DNA of 64,000 bases from Lottia gigantea (GCF_000327385.1 NW_008709073.1:481402-545401), one strand, 5' to 3'. Counted from the first letter of the stretch, positions 1 to 13,085 are shown. A program made the numbers and translations. The notes: generated by a model from the letters alone, not told the origin.

Positions 1-1323
1 CTTTGGTGACCTTGACCTTTACAGGATCAAAGGTCATTGACCTTGGCTATCATTTGATAATTTGACATTTGACCTTCGACATGTACTTCCGGTTTTATAG
101 CTGTCCGAAAATAACAAATTCGCAACTTTGGACTGCTGTAGCACGTGACATAATTAACTTAGAGGATTAATTTTTTCGGTTTCCTAATGTGCTTCTCACG
201 CACTTTACATTGATATATAACAATCGTTTTTTTACAGCAAAATTGAAATTCGTGATTTTTTCAAATTTGAGGGTTTTTTTTACAATATTTGTGTCTCTTT
301 GAACTTGGTGTATGTATATCTTATGACCTATTTGATGTAGAACCTTGAAATTTGGAATACATCTAGACACTTTGAATTTGAATTCACCTATGACAAATAA
401 ATTGATGTGGGCGTGGCACATCCGGGTTGAATTACTAAATGTTTACATTTTTGGGAAGGGGCATAACTTGCATAGAATACATTTGTTCAAAAAGGAACTT
501 TGCACACAATTACATCATCCTTTTGGCCAGTTTGTGTTAACAGCTCAGTTGTTTCAGCTTTATAGTTCCAAAAAAGGAACGGGTTTTAACATTTGGATAT
601 TTTCAATTTTCGATTTTGACCTTTGTTGACTTTTGTTGACCTATATCTTTTGACCTGTATTATGTATAACCTTGGCATTTGATACACGACACAACATTTT
701 GAATATTAATTAAATTCTATCAAATAAATGAGGTGGGCGTGGCACATCCGGGTTAAATTACTCATTATTGACATTTTTGGCCAAGGGCATAACTCGCAAA
801 GTATACGTTTGTTCAAAATGGAACTTTGCATACAATTACCTCATGTTTTGAGCCACTTTGTCTTAGAAGTTCGGTTGTTTCCGCTTCATAGTTCAAAAAA
901 AGGAACAGATTTTGGAAATTCAATATTTCCAATTTTTGACCTTGACCTTTGTTGACCTTGACCTTTGTAGGATCAAACGTCATTGGCATTGGCTATCTAT
1001 TTATACTTGCTGTCCTATGTCAACTTCCGGTTTTATAGTTGTGTGCAATTAGAAATTTTGATGACGTATATCTCTTGATCTTGACCTTTTTAGACCTTCT
1101 CCTTTACAAGATCAAAGGTCATTGACCTTGGCTATCTGCTGATACTTTCATTTGTGAGGTCTGACGTCTACTTCCGGTATTAGAATCTTCTAAAAAATGA
1201 AAATTTCTCAACTTTAGACTGTTCTTGCACATGATCTAATTATCGTGGAAGGTTGATTTTTTCGGGGTCTTTTGCAATTTGCTACATTTGCAAAGTCCCA
1301 CTCTGTGCCACGAGTGGCTCTAA
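1..1323 (+). repeat. Family A dispersed repeat, copy 1
   Basis: The stretch is built from degenerate units with 'gaccttgacctt' and 'ggatcaaaggtcattgacc' phrases and contains no coding signal. It aligns along its length with 3520-4819 in the same orientation. Both copies end in a small hairpin (gccac-2 nt-gtggc at 1307-1318), one spacer base, CTAA and then T. That resembles a Helitron 3' end (hairpin, CTRR, insertion before T), but the hairpin is short and unusually close to the end. The left end lies outside the window. Confidence 0.6.
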
Positions 1324-1445
1324 TTTTTATTATTATTACAAAAAAGCATTATGATTTTCTTTCCGTTATTTTAAAAATTACATTGAACAAGATGTGTTCT
1401 ACAAACTCTTTATTTTTTGTTAAACTGTTCAAAAAATTAAACTGT

Positions 1446-2796
1446 TTACATATTTTGTTTCTCATTCCACAGTTTATCTTCTAGTGCACTACGGATACGA
1501 TTTGCAGAAGGCTTATCATTTTGGATATTTCTGCAATGTGTCATATTTAACAAAGCTCTTATTTCACTACTTGGTCTTCGTTGATGAGTTTCAGGATCCA
1601 GTGTCAAGTCAAATTTTGCACACACAGTTTCACAGCGTTCAATGCATATATTGTGAAGTATCATGCAGGCCAAAGTAACATATTTCACTTGTTGAGGACG
1701 ACATTACTCTTGCGCGATAACACTCGCCACCTGCCCTGAGTTGAGCATATGTACCTTCAGTGACCATCCTAGCCCTACTAAGCCGATAATTGAAATAGTG
1801 TTGGCTTTCCGTTAGGACAGCATTGGTATACGGCTTCATGAGCCATTGTTCTAATGGAAATGCCGAATCTCCAACAATTATTGGTTTAATCTTTACACCT
1901 GATACATCAGCAATGATATCAGGAATATAATTTTTCTCTGTAATATCTGTCCATAAGGATGTAGACTGAAAAATTATAGCATCGTGGGAATTACCAGGAA
2001 AGCCACATGAACCCCAAATAAATCTGTAATGAGAGTCCACCATTGCCATCAAAATAATAGAATAGAAATTTTTGAAATTGTGATAATCTTTCCGCGCTTC
2101 TGCTCCACCTGCAGGACATTCAATAGGTATGTGGCAGCCGTCAATAGCTGCCCATGTGTAGGGAAATTGCCACATGCTTTCCATTTCAACCATCTTATTC
2201 CTGAAATCATCTTCAGATTTAGGCATATATTTCAATATACATTCTTCCCACATGCACTCGACAATTATTTGTGTCACTTCTTTGATTATTCCACAAATCG
2301 TAGATACACCAAGACCGGTCATTTCAGACATTGTATAAAAGTAATCCCCTCGTGCAAGTTGATACAAACAAACAGCCAATCTGTTTTCTGCAGAAATCGG
2401 CTCCTCGGTTAGAGTTTGCCTTTCCAGGCGATGTCCAATCCTTTGTAAAATGAAGTTAAAGGTATCTTTCGACAACCTGAAAGTTTTCTTAAAGCGATGA
2501 TCGCTGGATCTCGACCATATATAATCAAACCATCCTTGATTTCGATGAAGCCTTTTACATGAGCGACAGGAAACAGTCGATAATTGCGATATGCATTGAC
2601 TGGCTAGAAAACCGGACAACAAGGCACTCCTCTGAGTCAATAATGCGGTAGCAAGTATATATAAAATCTTTCTTTCCTTACGAATATTTTTCAAAATAGA
2701 CATATAAACAAAAAGCCTTGTGTTTAAATATGCCACCATGTTTGTTGTCAAAAAAATCTTTGATTCGGCACTACAGGCAAGTACCGTATAAATCAA
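1446..2796 (-). pseudogene. PIF/Harbinger DDE transposase, frameshifted
   Basis: A DDE-superfamily (DDE_Tnp_4 type) endonuclease of a PIF/Harbinger DNA transposon, which cuts and joins transposon ends. The main frame (1639-2796, 385 aa) shows 'WAAIDGCHIPI' with the first catalytic Asp, 'GFPGNSHDAIIF', and 'IIVGDSAFPLEQWLMKPY' with the second Asp. 'LSRARMVTEGTYAQL' is where the catalytic Glu normally sits. The last ~80 residues ('LACMILHNICIER') continue in another frame at 1446-1688, so one frameshift near 1690 breaks the gene. No Myb-like partner gene and no clear terminal inverted repeats were found nearby. The gene sits between the two family A repeats. It is a different lineage from the transposase at 37026-38571. 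Confidence 0.85.
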
Positions 2797-2865
2797 CAGC
2801 CGATCTGAATGATTTGTGTCGACCCAAATTCCCTATTTATTCGACACGCCAGAAGATCGACTTAT

Positions 2866-3260
2866 GAACTAGGCCTTAGATATAGGCGACAATGTGCATA
2901 AATATATTTTGGATCTTTTTTGCAAAACCGGAAGTGCCACAGTTTAATATGTGCAAGAATAGATAATTGGCTCTAGAAGTCGCATTTTTCGGTCGATTTT
3001 CTTTGGGTTTGCATTTTTGGAATCTACTGGCAAAATCTGAAAGAGTAGCAGTTTCAAAATTTCAAAATTCGAAAATTTGTCGCAGACATTTTTTTTTCCA
3101 AATTTTGCATTTTTTTCATTTTTTTTGCTTTTTGTCTGATTAATCTGAAAAAAATTGAGCAAAGACAGTTTAAGAAAGTAAACAAAATGGTACAGTCAAA
3201 TTTTCAATTTCACTTTAGGTTTAAACAGGAAATCGATGTTCACTTCCGGTTGAATATCTT
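2866..3260 (-). repeat. Family E repeat ('accggaagt'), copy 1, inverted
   Basis: Reverse-complement copy of the repeat seen at 42413-42810 and 53960-54345. Shared landmarks are the paired 'accggaagt' motifs at both ends, 'aatcgac/gcaaaaatg', 'cagattttgccag', and the 'gattaatcagacaaaaagcaaaaaag' block. It is non-coding. Its class is unknown. Confidence 0.6.
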
Positions 3261-3519
3261 CCGGTGTAATTTGTATAGGACAAAAAATTTTATGCTGATA
3301 GGTAGACAAAGTTATGACAAAAAAACGAAGAAAAAAAAATCCGGAACAGACGTGAAACTTTGGCTGCCATTTTGATTTTTCTGAAATGATTCGATTTTTA
3401 TGGCTCATCCGATTTAAATGATTTTCGTGTCAAATGAAAGAAGATAAAAAAAAACATGACATTAGGAAGCCGTTTTTCGATTCTCAATTTTGCTTTTTTG
3501 CAAAGTTTGAAGGGTCATA

Positions 3520-4819
3520 TCTCGTGATCTTGAACTTTGATGACCTTGACCTTCATACGGTCAAAGGTCATTGGCCTTAGCTATCAGTTAATACTTTGAC
3601 ATTTGACCTCCGACATGTACTTTCAGTTTTATAGCTGTCCGAAAACAGCCAAATTCACAACTTTGGACTGCTCTAGCACGTGACCTATTTAACTTAGAGG
3701 GTTAATTTTTTCGGTTTCCTAATGTGCTTTTTATGCACTTTACATAGATATAGAACAATTGCTTTTTTAAAGCAAAATTGAAATTGGTGATTTTTTCAAA
3801 TTTGAGTTTTGTTTACCATATTTGTGTCTTTTCGAACTTGGTGTATGTATATCTTATGACCTATTTTATGCAGAACCTTGATATTTGGAATACAACTAGA
3901 CACTTTGAATATGAATTCACCTATGACAAAAAAATTGGGGTGGGCGTGGCACATCCGGGTTTAATTACTAATTGTTTACATTTTGGGGATGGGAAATAAC
4001 TCGCCTAGGATTCGTTTGTTAAAAAAGGGACTTTGCACACAATTACCTCATCCTTTTGGCCAGTTTGTGTTAACAGTTCAGTTGTTTCAGCTTTATAGTT
4101 CCAAAAAAGGAACAGGTTTTAACATTTGGATATTTTCATTTTTCGATTTTGACCTTTGTTGACCTATATCTTTTGACCTCAATAATGTAGAAGCTTTGAA
4201 TTTGGAACAATACATAACATTTGGAATATCAATTAACCTATGCTAAAAAAACTGAGGTGGGCATGGCACATCTGGGTTATATTACTCATTATTGATATTT
4301 TTGGCCAGGAGCATAACTCGCAAAGTATACGTTTGTTCAAAATGGAACTTTGCATACAATTATATCATGAATTGAGCCACTTTGTCTTAGAAGTTAGGCT
4401 GTTTCCGCTTCATAGTTCAAAACAAGGAACAGGTTTTGGAAATTCAAAATTTTCAATTTTTGACCCCGACCTTTATTTACCTTGACCTTTGTAGGATCAA
4501 ACGTCATTGGCATTGGCTATCTATTTATACTTTTATATTTGGTGTCCTGTGTCAACTTCCGGTTTTATAGTCATGTGCAATTAGAAATTTTGATGACGTA
4601 TATCTCTTGATCTTGACCTTTTTAGACCTTCTCCTTTACAAGATCAAAGGTCATTGACCTTGGCTATCTGCTGATATTAGAATCTTCTAAAAAATGAAAA
4701 TTTCTCAACTTTACATTGTTCTTGCACTTGATCTAATTATCGTCCAAGGTTGATTTTTTCAGGGTCTTTGCAATTTGCTACATTTGCAAAGTCCCACTCT
4801 GTGCCACATGTGGCTCTAG
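3520..4819 (+). repeat. Family A dispersed repeat, copy 2
   Basis: Second copy of the repeat at 1-1323, in the same orientation. It ends with a gccac-at-gtggc hairpin at 4803-4814, one base, CTAG (4816-4819) and T. Host intron begins at once, and the NSMAF exon lies 127 bp further on. Stretches of a few hundred bases match copy 1 closely, with small insertions and deletions. Confidence 0.6.
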
Positions 4820-4946
4820 TTATACTTGATTTCTTTCCAATTATATTTAACACTATTAATTTTAACAATACCTTTTTCTAGATAAAAATAAAGAAATTAA
4901 GACTAGAATAAATCCAACAGGGAAAAATATAAATAAAACTACTCAC

Positions 4947-5049
4947 TTTTGTATGTTGAAGAAAAGTACCATCACCTTCATAAAATTCAGGTATTAACTC
5001 TTTAAAATCTGAAGCTCCAACCAAACAATTAATCCATGCATCTTGCATA
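4947..5049 (-). CDS. NSMAF: BEACH-domain exon 5 of window (NSMAF/FAN-like)
   Basis: This 103-bp exon has the acceptor attacag and the donor gtgagt. After the shared Asp codon it reads MQDAWINCLVGA, then SDFKELIPEFYEGDGTFL and then QHTK. 'DFKELIPEFY' is a hallmark BEACH block, and the preceding 'CLxGASDFKEL' spacing favours NSMAF. It ends on a complete codon. The next coding block expected in the family ('LDLG...LPPWA') was not found between 1 and 4946, which is filled by repeats, so the gene continues beyond the left edge of the window. Confidence 0.9.
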
Positions 5050-5339
5050 CTGTAATAATATCAGTTTTTGAAATATTAAAACAGAACCTTAAATATGTTG
5101 CTACTCAGAGATTCAAACTGAGCGATCTTAACCCTTTGAACCCTGATGTTATGTAATGTCATGGTAGTTTATTCCCTGATATTTGTTTAAACTGATTGCA
5201 ATAACAATTTTTTTTGCTTCAATGCATTTCAGTAAGGTCCCCAGAATGACAAACTAAAAGTCTGAAAAATGCATATATTGGAAGTTTGTCTTATCTACAT
5301 ACATCCAAAGTGGGCCACCAATTCCAATAGTTTTCTCCA
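5050..5339. other. Intron sequence, nothing recognised
   Basis: AT-rich intron upstream of the 4947-5049 exon. I see no repeat family or coding signal in it. Confidence 0.5.
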
Positions 5340-6633
5340 AGAGATTTAGTTAACTCATTGTAATAACATTAGAAATGGAAACTTTGCGAGTTATAACAAT
5401 TGCAAATATTTAAGGTACAACGCCGACTGTGATAAGTGATAAATATATACATTCTTCAGAAAGTGATTAAACCCACAAAATTAGATCTACTAGTTATTAC
5501 AATGGATACAGACAAAAATTTGTTATGTCTGTTATGATGTGTAGAATGTTAAGTAATGTTAAAAATTTCAAGTGTTTACAATCATTAGATCATGAGATAT
5601 ACATAGTTACATAGATTTGCAGTGACTGTCGGTAGATTGTAGATACAGTGAATTTACGCACAGTTACTATAGAAGTAAATACAAAATTTTCAAATTCTAA
5701 AAAGCGCAATTTTAATTAAAATACCAAGTTTTATATATAATTTGAAATAATAGATTATGTGACAGAGCTTTTCAAAGTTAAAGATTGTGAACCAGATCTG
5801 ATTTATCTCGTAAGGGGCAACAGCTTTTGTTCAGGTCACAAGGTCACCAAAGATCAAAGTCACTTGATACGAGCCTTAATAGTTTTGACAATTACTGAAA
5901 ACATAAAACGGGAATATAAAAGACGCAAAGCCAAAATTCAAAAATCGGCTCCAACAGCTTTTTTCGCAATCGATTGCAGTTTACATAAACATCAGATTTA
6001 CACGTCACATCCAATTTACTCTGTCGCCCCAATTTGAGTTTCATAAAAATTAGTCATATCAAGATGGCGTCTTACCCAATACTTCAGGGTCAAATTTATT
6101 CAAAATCTTTACAGGGACAATTATAACTAATTGCAAAAAGAATTTTTCAAATATCTACAAAATTACGGAAGTTGAAATTTCAAGTTTGGAGGCGAATGAC
6201 GTCAAAACCGGATGTGATATCTAAATTTTGAGAGCAGATTTTTGTTCGCAATCAAAATGTCAATCTACAAAAAAAATTGTGGAAGTTTAAAAAATGCTCC
6301 AAAAGTCAGCGACAAAAGTCAAAATTTGAAAATTCTTAAAATTGCTATTTTTTAGACATTAGTTCAAAGTAATGAACAAAACAAAAATTATGATCAAAAT
6401 AGATTCAGAATTACAGAAGGTATTAGAAAGACATTAGGTAGTGAAAAGACGCACTGATTTGATAACAATGGGTAGTAAAAAGTATATTTCCATAATCGCT
6501 GTAAAACTGATAATAAACACTGCACAATACAAATGAAGATATATTTGAATAGATCAGGTCGAGCATAATAACTTTTGTTCTGGTCAAAAGGTCAAATAAA
6601 AGTAATATGAGACTTTGAAGTTTCGAAAATATC
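5340..6633 (+). repeat. Family C dispersed repeat, copy 1
   Basis: Non-coding repeat that shares long phrases with 42940-44490 and 59800-61380. Examples are 'acgcacagttactatagaagt', 'attctaaaaagcgcaatttt', 'gtgacagagcttttcaaagttaaa' and the 'cttttgttcaggtcacaaggtca' block. It ends where Polinton coding sequence begins, so the Polinton's left terminus was lost at this junction. Confidence 0.6.
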
Positions 6634-7099
6634 AATATTACGAAGAAAACGAAGAAGAGGTGGAAATAAAAGATATCATAAATAACTATATCGAAGGAAA
6701 GAATCCAACGAATATAAAAGTTTTTCTTGAAAATGTTACTAATTGTCTAATATTGATAGTAAACGAAAGAACTTAATATTGTTTGACGACTGCGTTGCGC
6801 AAAGAAATCAAGCTGTTCAACAAGAATTCTTCACGAAGGGAAGACATCACAACTGTCACTGCATATACCAATCTCAATCTTTTTACGGGATGGATTCTAT
6901 GTTTATTAGAAAAAATGCAAATTGTTTTTTATTATTTGAATTAAACGATAAAGATCAAATCATTCAGTCGATAAATCACGGGATGGACAGAGATACATTT
7001 ATATGTAAAGCTCAATGGAGAAACCCAGATGAACATGGATATGTATTTGTAAATACTAGAAAACCAGCGGGTGAAAGAGTAATGATCGACATATGTTAA
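6634..7099 (+). pseudogene. Polinton packaging ATPase part (fossil)
   Basis: Remnant of the FtsK/HerA-type genome-packaging ATPase of Polintons. It shows the Walker-B-like 'ILFDDCV' and the family-typical 'CIYQSQSFYGMDSMFIRKN' followed by 'CFLLFELND'. Only the C-terminal part of the family's usual length is present. The pearl-like insertion begins about 55 bp after it. Confidence 0.8.
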
Positions 7100-7154
7100 T
7101 TTCATTTTTTTAAAAATGAGTGACGATTGGAATAATATTTTAAAAAGAAATAAA

Positions 7155-7762
7155 AGATAGCTTGCGTTGCAAGGTAACATACGCCCAATGGCAGCTGTCA
7201 GAAATAATAAAACAGTCTTTAGTGACTAAAGTATGAATTTTCTCATATTGAAGAAATTATTTATGCTGAATAATTCCACAAAATTTTTAAAAATCAATAT
7301 CAATAACCCAAATACAACAAACAATTAAATCACACAGCTCTAATCAAGGGCAAAAAACAACTTTTGACGCGTCTTTACAAAGTCAAGGGCAATAACTCAA
7401 AAACCTTTCATCGAAAATGCGTCAAGTTAGAACTTGTCCGAGATCTTATCAATTCCAATGATCACACCAAGTTTCATCAGAATCGGTTGAAAACTGTAGC
7501 TTCAATCCTGCTCACGAACTATTTTTAACAAATTTCAAGGCGTTCCAAGTCAAGTGCAATATCTCAAAAACTGTTCATTGAAAATATGTCAAATTCGAAC
7601 TTGACCGAGATCTTATCAATCTAAAGCATCACACCAAGTTTTATCAAAATCAGATAAAAACTGTAGTCTCTATAGTGCTCACAAGAAATGTTGACGGACG
7701 GACCGACGGAACGACGGAGAGGGGCGACGACAATATACGACCACATATTCATGTGGGCGTAT
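7155..7762 (+). mobile_element. Pearl-like non-autonomous element, inserted in Polinton
   Basis: It starts with the family 5' end (agatagcttg..., then 'ggtaacatacgccca' and 'ggcagctgtcag'). It contains two core units with 'aagtcaagggcaataactcaaaaa' and 'caccaagtttcatcagaatc', then a 'gacggacggaccgacgg'-type stretch, and ends in the terminal hairpin around 'acatattcatgtgggcgtat'. Polinton sequence flanks it on both sides, so it is younger than the Polinton. Confidence 0.75.
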
Positions 7763-7774
7763 AAAAATATATCA

Positions 7775-8547
7775 AAGCTAAGAATAAAATAAAGACCCAA
7801 GTTGAAAATAACAGATTACAACAACTCGGATTAACGGAAAATCTACAAACTCTATTTCAACCCATATTAAAATCTCAAGAGGATATTAAAAAGAGACTCA
7901 TCCCTCCTATAGAACCCACACCTCCTATAGAACCTCATCACCCCAAAGCGATTGAATATGATGGTATTATAATTAGGACATTAGATGATATAAATCGTCT
8001 TATTTCAAACCCGAAAGCGGATTTACCAAAGAGTATTACACCAATCATTGATGATGAGGGGTTATTGTTTAATGGATTTAGAATTAAATTTAGGGCAAAT
8101 TCCCCTATATTCAAAATCGATACAAAAGACTTAATATTTACATTAACGAAAGGATTAATAGATTTAATGAATGGCGGGTATATTGGCATTGCCGAATACA
8201 AGGATTTACTAGCAAAATTTCTACATGCAATAAGAAAGTCGGGAACCGAAACAAAAAGATCGAAAGCAGTTGAAATATATTTAAATAAAGTTATACCCGA
8301 TGAAGAGGAATCAGATGATTATGCAGAAGACTATACACCAATCATACAAGAAATAGACGAATTTGATGATATGGGGGTATCTGGAGAAGGTATAACGTTT
8401 TTATCCGATAATAATGAAGAATTGCTTAATAGATTACGAGTAATATTAGCGGCAATGAAGGAAGGACATCGATCGCACAGACAATATAATGAAGTGAATT
8501 GTATATTGAAAAGACTCCTAGAAAAAGGTATCATAGATAAAAAATGA
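7775..8547 (+). pseudogene. Uncharacterised Polinton protein (fossil)
   Basis: An open stretch of about 257 codons between the ATPase and the candidate minor capsid gene. The N-terminal ~50 residues look helical or coiled-coil and are followed by a Pro-rich linker ('PPIEPTPPIEP'). The next ~100 residues include 'DLIFTLTKGLIDLMNGGYIG', and an acidic stretch follows. Proteins of this layout recur next to capsid genes in animal Polintons, but I cannot assign a function. Confidence 0.5.
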
Positions 8548-8567
8548 TTATAAAAGCATGATTAAAA

Positions 8568-9284
8568 ATGTCAAGTAAAGAACTACTATTCGTTATCACC
8601 TCAAATAAATCAGACACTAAATTATCTCTAGATTATGAGTACGAACTCGATCGCAATCAAGAATATGAATTGGGATTACAGTATTTCTCTGTTTACAATT
8701 CCATTAGAACTATCAACAAAGATAATAACCAAATAAAAATATCAACAGATAACGGAGTTACGTTCAAAACCATACGTTTACTACAAGGAAGCTACATAGC
8801 CATTAACGAATACCTATTTGAATATGGAGGAAGTGTCAATGGTAAAAACAATATTGAATTCGAAGGTAATTTGAATCTGAACAAAATAAAATTGATATTA
8901 AGAAATAATAGTCAAGTTGATTTCAACGTAGAAAATTCATTGAATACGTTACTAGGATTTGATAAACCAGTATACACCTAATCCACTTTAGCACCATACA
9001 AAGCTAATATCGAGAATGATATCGATGTGATAAATATACATTGCAATTTGAAAAACGGTGGATTTTTCAATAAATACAAACGTCAGATTATATACAGTCT
9101 TCCAACATTCACTGTACCTATAGGATATAGATTTATAGAGAAACCATTTCAAACGACGTATTTACCACTTAATTCCTTTAAGATTAAAGATATAAATCTG
9201 GAAATCAAAGATGGTAAAAATAGGTTTATAGATTTTGGTAACGAGGAAATTGTTATTCAACATCATTTAAAACAAAAAAATTAA
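8568..9284 (+). pseudogene. Polinton minor-capsid (penton)-like part (fossil)
   Basis: The N-terminal part reads as beta-rich: 'YELDRNQEYELGLQYFSVYN', then 'ISTDNGVTFKTIRLLQGSY', with the pattern 'L.YFS.YNSI...NN.I..S.D.G' typical of the small jelly-roll protein next to the Polinton ATPase. It is likely a vertex or minor capsid protein. That rests on position and pattern only, so the product name is tentative. Confidence 0.5.
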
Positions 9285-12200
9285 CACTCTTCATTCTCTT
9301 CTTGAATAGTTAGATAATCGTAATCATCAAATTCGTAGTTTTCATCCATGTTCAATTCTTTTCCGTCGTTGTAAGGATACATGATTCCTTCATTGTCCGG
9401 AGCTTTTCTCTTAACGAGATTTAGATAACTTCTAAAAACTTTCTTTTGTTTATCATCATCCTTTGGAATAACTACTCCATTGATGAATCTTTTTACCCAT
9501 GGTTTCTTAAATTCATTCGTTACATCGTGACCATTAGCTAATCGAATATAAACGTCTACGGTTATCTTATCTTTAGAGTAACCCTTAAACGTTTTTATTT
9601 CTTTTAGAACACCATCGGAAGTTAGAATGATATTGTATTTAATTTTTGGCGCTAAATATAAACCAAATATAATTCCACCATCACCTTAATCATTCTATCC
9701 TTTACAATAATCATTTTCGGACACCAACCCAGCTTCATTTAATTTATCCCAATTACTAGACGAAATGTATAGTATATTTCAGGCTTATAAAATCCATCTA
9801 TCACGCGAATAAAATTATTCATAATTTTTTTACTGTGAGATAAAACGAATGATCCCAAATGACTAGGTGTTAGTCGTGAAGACTTAGGATGTGTACAGTC
9901 AAATTTTTTTTCTTCATCATTAATTTCAACTATATATTGACCATCATTTACTTTTTCATAGTTTATAACGGTGAATCGAAGTTGGCTTTTAAAGTCACTT
10001 CACTCCATAGATGTCTCGATGTAGTTATATCCTTTTGAATAGATTTACCATACAATGAATTACGTAATATTTCCATGCAATTACTACCTACGATATTACC
10101 TTCTCGTTAATATTTATTTCTTAGATCTCTCAAAATTAAAATATAATCTCTATAGGGTGAAGTTTTAAAATTTTCTTCGTAAATTATACCATCTAATATT
10201 TTAATAAGTCGTCCGCCAGCTTTCACTATTTCTTGAATATCGACTGATGTTAAAACGTCGCGAGAGAAACCATTTCTGAACCTGATTTTGTTACCAGTTT
10301 CCTTTTTACCTATTCTATTCCTGAAAGTGATTTTATCTTTAGCTGGTATGGGTTGGAAGAACATGTTGGTATGATATTCAAACCAGACTTTTAAAATAGC
10401 AGTTCTAGGTCTGAATTTCTGCTCATTAAAGAGCTTAACAAATTCTTTATTTTCTTCTTGTCGAAATGGTCTACCACATTCCGCTCTCGGATATTCGCTG
10501 TCTAAATCCGACATGGCAGAAGCGTACAAACCATTAGCATCAAAGGCCATTAGTTTAGTACATTTTATTTTTTTTAGTCTCGAATGAACCTCCGCTTTAT
10601 CTTTTGTGCTAGCGCTGTATTCTTTGAATAAATCAATTATATTATCACTTGCTGTTTCTGTGTATTCCTTTAATATATTACAAATTTCATCCATTTTATT
10701 AGTTTCAAATGATTTTCTATTTGCCGAAACTTTTCCTCCTTTAATACTTTGTCTGATAAAATATCTTATAAAAGGATGAGTAAACTTTTTCTACATTTTC
10801 TTTTTCGGTGTGTTTCGGAACCATTCTAGTACTTTCATACCATTCTTCTTCAACCATTTCTTTATCGTAATGATACAAATAATACCAACCCTTAAAAGAT
10901 AAAGATGGAGCCGCTAGATTATTGGACATATTTTGGTTCACAACTTCTTTCGTGACTTGGTTATATTTTATCAAACAACTTCCAAGACATAACGTATCTC
11001 TTTTAGCGTAAGGTTCCCATTCGTGTCTTAAAGATTCCCAGTTATCTTTTGTGTATTTTGTTATATCGATATCAGTGATCTTTCTCAAATTCATTGGTAG
11101 ATTAGATGAATTTCCCCATGCCGCCAAACTAGATGTTTCATGTTAATAGGAACATGTGAAATTAATATGATGTAAATAATTATTATTACTTATTTTTTCT
11201 GTAAATCTTCATCTGTGTATGGATTAGATAAAGGTAAAGATAGAATTCCTCTGGGTGTTTTTAAAGGGCATTGTGTTAGTTTTTTTATATTTTTAAACAC
11301 GATCCAGTTATCAAAATTGCTACATTTATGAGAAATTAATATTAATTCTATCATATTGACCTAAATATTTCAACATTTGATCTATACAATATGTACCTAC
11401 AAATATTTCAACTATATTCATTAGTTTATCATAAAATTCTTGTGGAACATTATTTGTAGGATTTAAATCTGGAAAGAGATTATTTATTTTGTCTAACATT
11501 TTTTCTTAGTTTTCTAAATTAATTAACGTACACGCATAAGGAATTGCTTCACACGTTTCACTTTCTGACTACGTTTCACTATCCCAAGCAAATAACCCAG
11601 CATCACTTATACTTGAAAACATGTTTAGTTTCAGAGGTGAAACCTGTGTTACTGCGTTATCGTCTCTACACGTTTTCCATACTTGTTCATAATTATCTTC
11701 TATTTCTTTAATACCCAAACTTTTTTTATTTCTTCTTATAAGACAGAAATGTGAGTTGTGTAAATATAAAACCCAATCTAATTCCTCTTTTACAATTGTG
11801 GGGCGCAAATTTCTATCAATATGAGTATAAATTTGAAATGAAATATCACATTTCTTATTGAATTCATTAACTCTAGCAGATGTCATCACTCCTTTTCTAT
11901 TTGCTTTTGAGAAACCATTGATGAAATTTTGAAATTCATTTGTTAAATCTTTGTTTAAAACATAGTTTACACATTTGATAAAACAGTTACCATCTGTTGG
12001 TATCTTCTATTTCTTTAATACCCAAACTTTTTTTATTTCTTCTCATAAGACAGAAATGTGAGTTGTGTAAATATAAAACCCAATCTAATTCCTCTTTTAC
12101 AATTGTGGGGCGCAAATTTCTATCATTATGAGTATAAATTTGAAATGAAATATCACATTTCTTATTGAATTCATTAACTCTAGCAGATGTCATCACTCCT

Positions 12201-12660
12201 TTTCTATTTGCTTTTGAGAAACCATTGATGAAATTTTGAAATTCATTTGTTAAATCTTTGTTTAAAACATAGTTTACACATTTGATAAAACAGTTACCAT
12301 CTGTTGGTATTTTCACCTATATATTCATTTATTTTTTTGGGTAGTTCAGTTCCTCTTCCAACTTTTGATCTTTTAATTTATTTAAAATTGTCTTTAAGTA
12401 AAAAGATACTTCCTGTAAAGTACCAATCAGAAGGGTCAGATTTTTCTTCCATATTTCTAAAGATGGTATGAAAAGTTTTGGCATTAAAACCAAGAAGTTT
12501 CATAAATTGTTTGTGCTTTCCATCTTGAAATATCTCTCCATCTATTTCAACTTGTCCTTTAACTGTTAAAAATTTATTGGAAACAGCCTTGATAATATTT
12601 GAAAATAACACGTTTTCTATGAATGTTTCATCATCATTAATTTCAATTGATTCATTCATA
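9285..12660 (-). pseudogene. Polinton protein-primed DNA polymerase B (fossil)
   Basis: Remains of the family B (protein-primed type) DNA polymerase that copies the Polinton. On the minus strand it carries an exonuclease-domain stretch with 'GLFAWDSET' near 11570, the 'HEWEPYAKRDTLCLGSC' exonuclease region near 11020, and the polymerase motif-A-like 'MAFDANGLYASAM' near 10540. Conserved 'KIRFRNGFSRDV' sequence follows. The region has about the usual size for the family but is broken in many places. It is the largest Polinton gene here, and its position opposite the capsid genes is normal for the group. Confidence 0.8.
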
Positions 12661-12829
12661 TTTTTTATATGTGCTTTTTTAATGATCTATTTCTAAATAT
12701 TTTGTTTAACTTTTATTGTTGATATTTCCATCTCAAATTTTTCTAGAATTTCATTGAATTCTTCTAATTCTTCAATGGTTATGTTCTTATCTTCTCTTGA
12801 TCTTTCGAAAAATATAAATATTTAAGATG

Positions 12830-13085
12830 GGCATTTAAGATTTCTGTTTTGATGTATAACCTATAGCAATCAACCCACAAGATGAAGTTTGAATAGCAGT
12901 AATTGTGGCTAATACAGTTGGGACAAGTACTGGAACCATTAATCCACCAGTTACAGCCGTTGCAACTGTTGTTCCTACTGTTAGAAGTACACTCAGTGTT
13001 TTGAAAACAGAATCAACTCTAATCCATCTTTTCTTACATTTATTATATTGTTCTAGTTTTACTTTTAACTAGTTTTGTTTGTCTA
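12830..13085 (-). pseudogene. Small hydrophobic Polinton protein (fossil)
   Basis: A short minus-strand reading stretch with a basic, Lys-rich start and a ~45-residue run of hydrophobic and small residues (for example 'TVATAVTGGLMVPVLVPTVL'). This suggests one or two membrane passes. Function unknown; membrane proteins in this position are not well characterised. Confidence 0.4.

Noticed and set aside
167-1484. Several 60-95 codon frames in the first 1.5 kb
   Set aside because: They lie in family A repeats, are repeated in the second copy with different stops, and have no conserved pattern.
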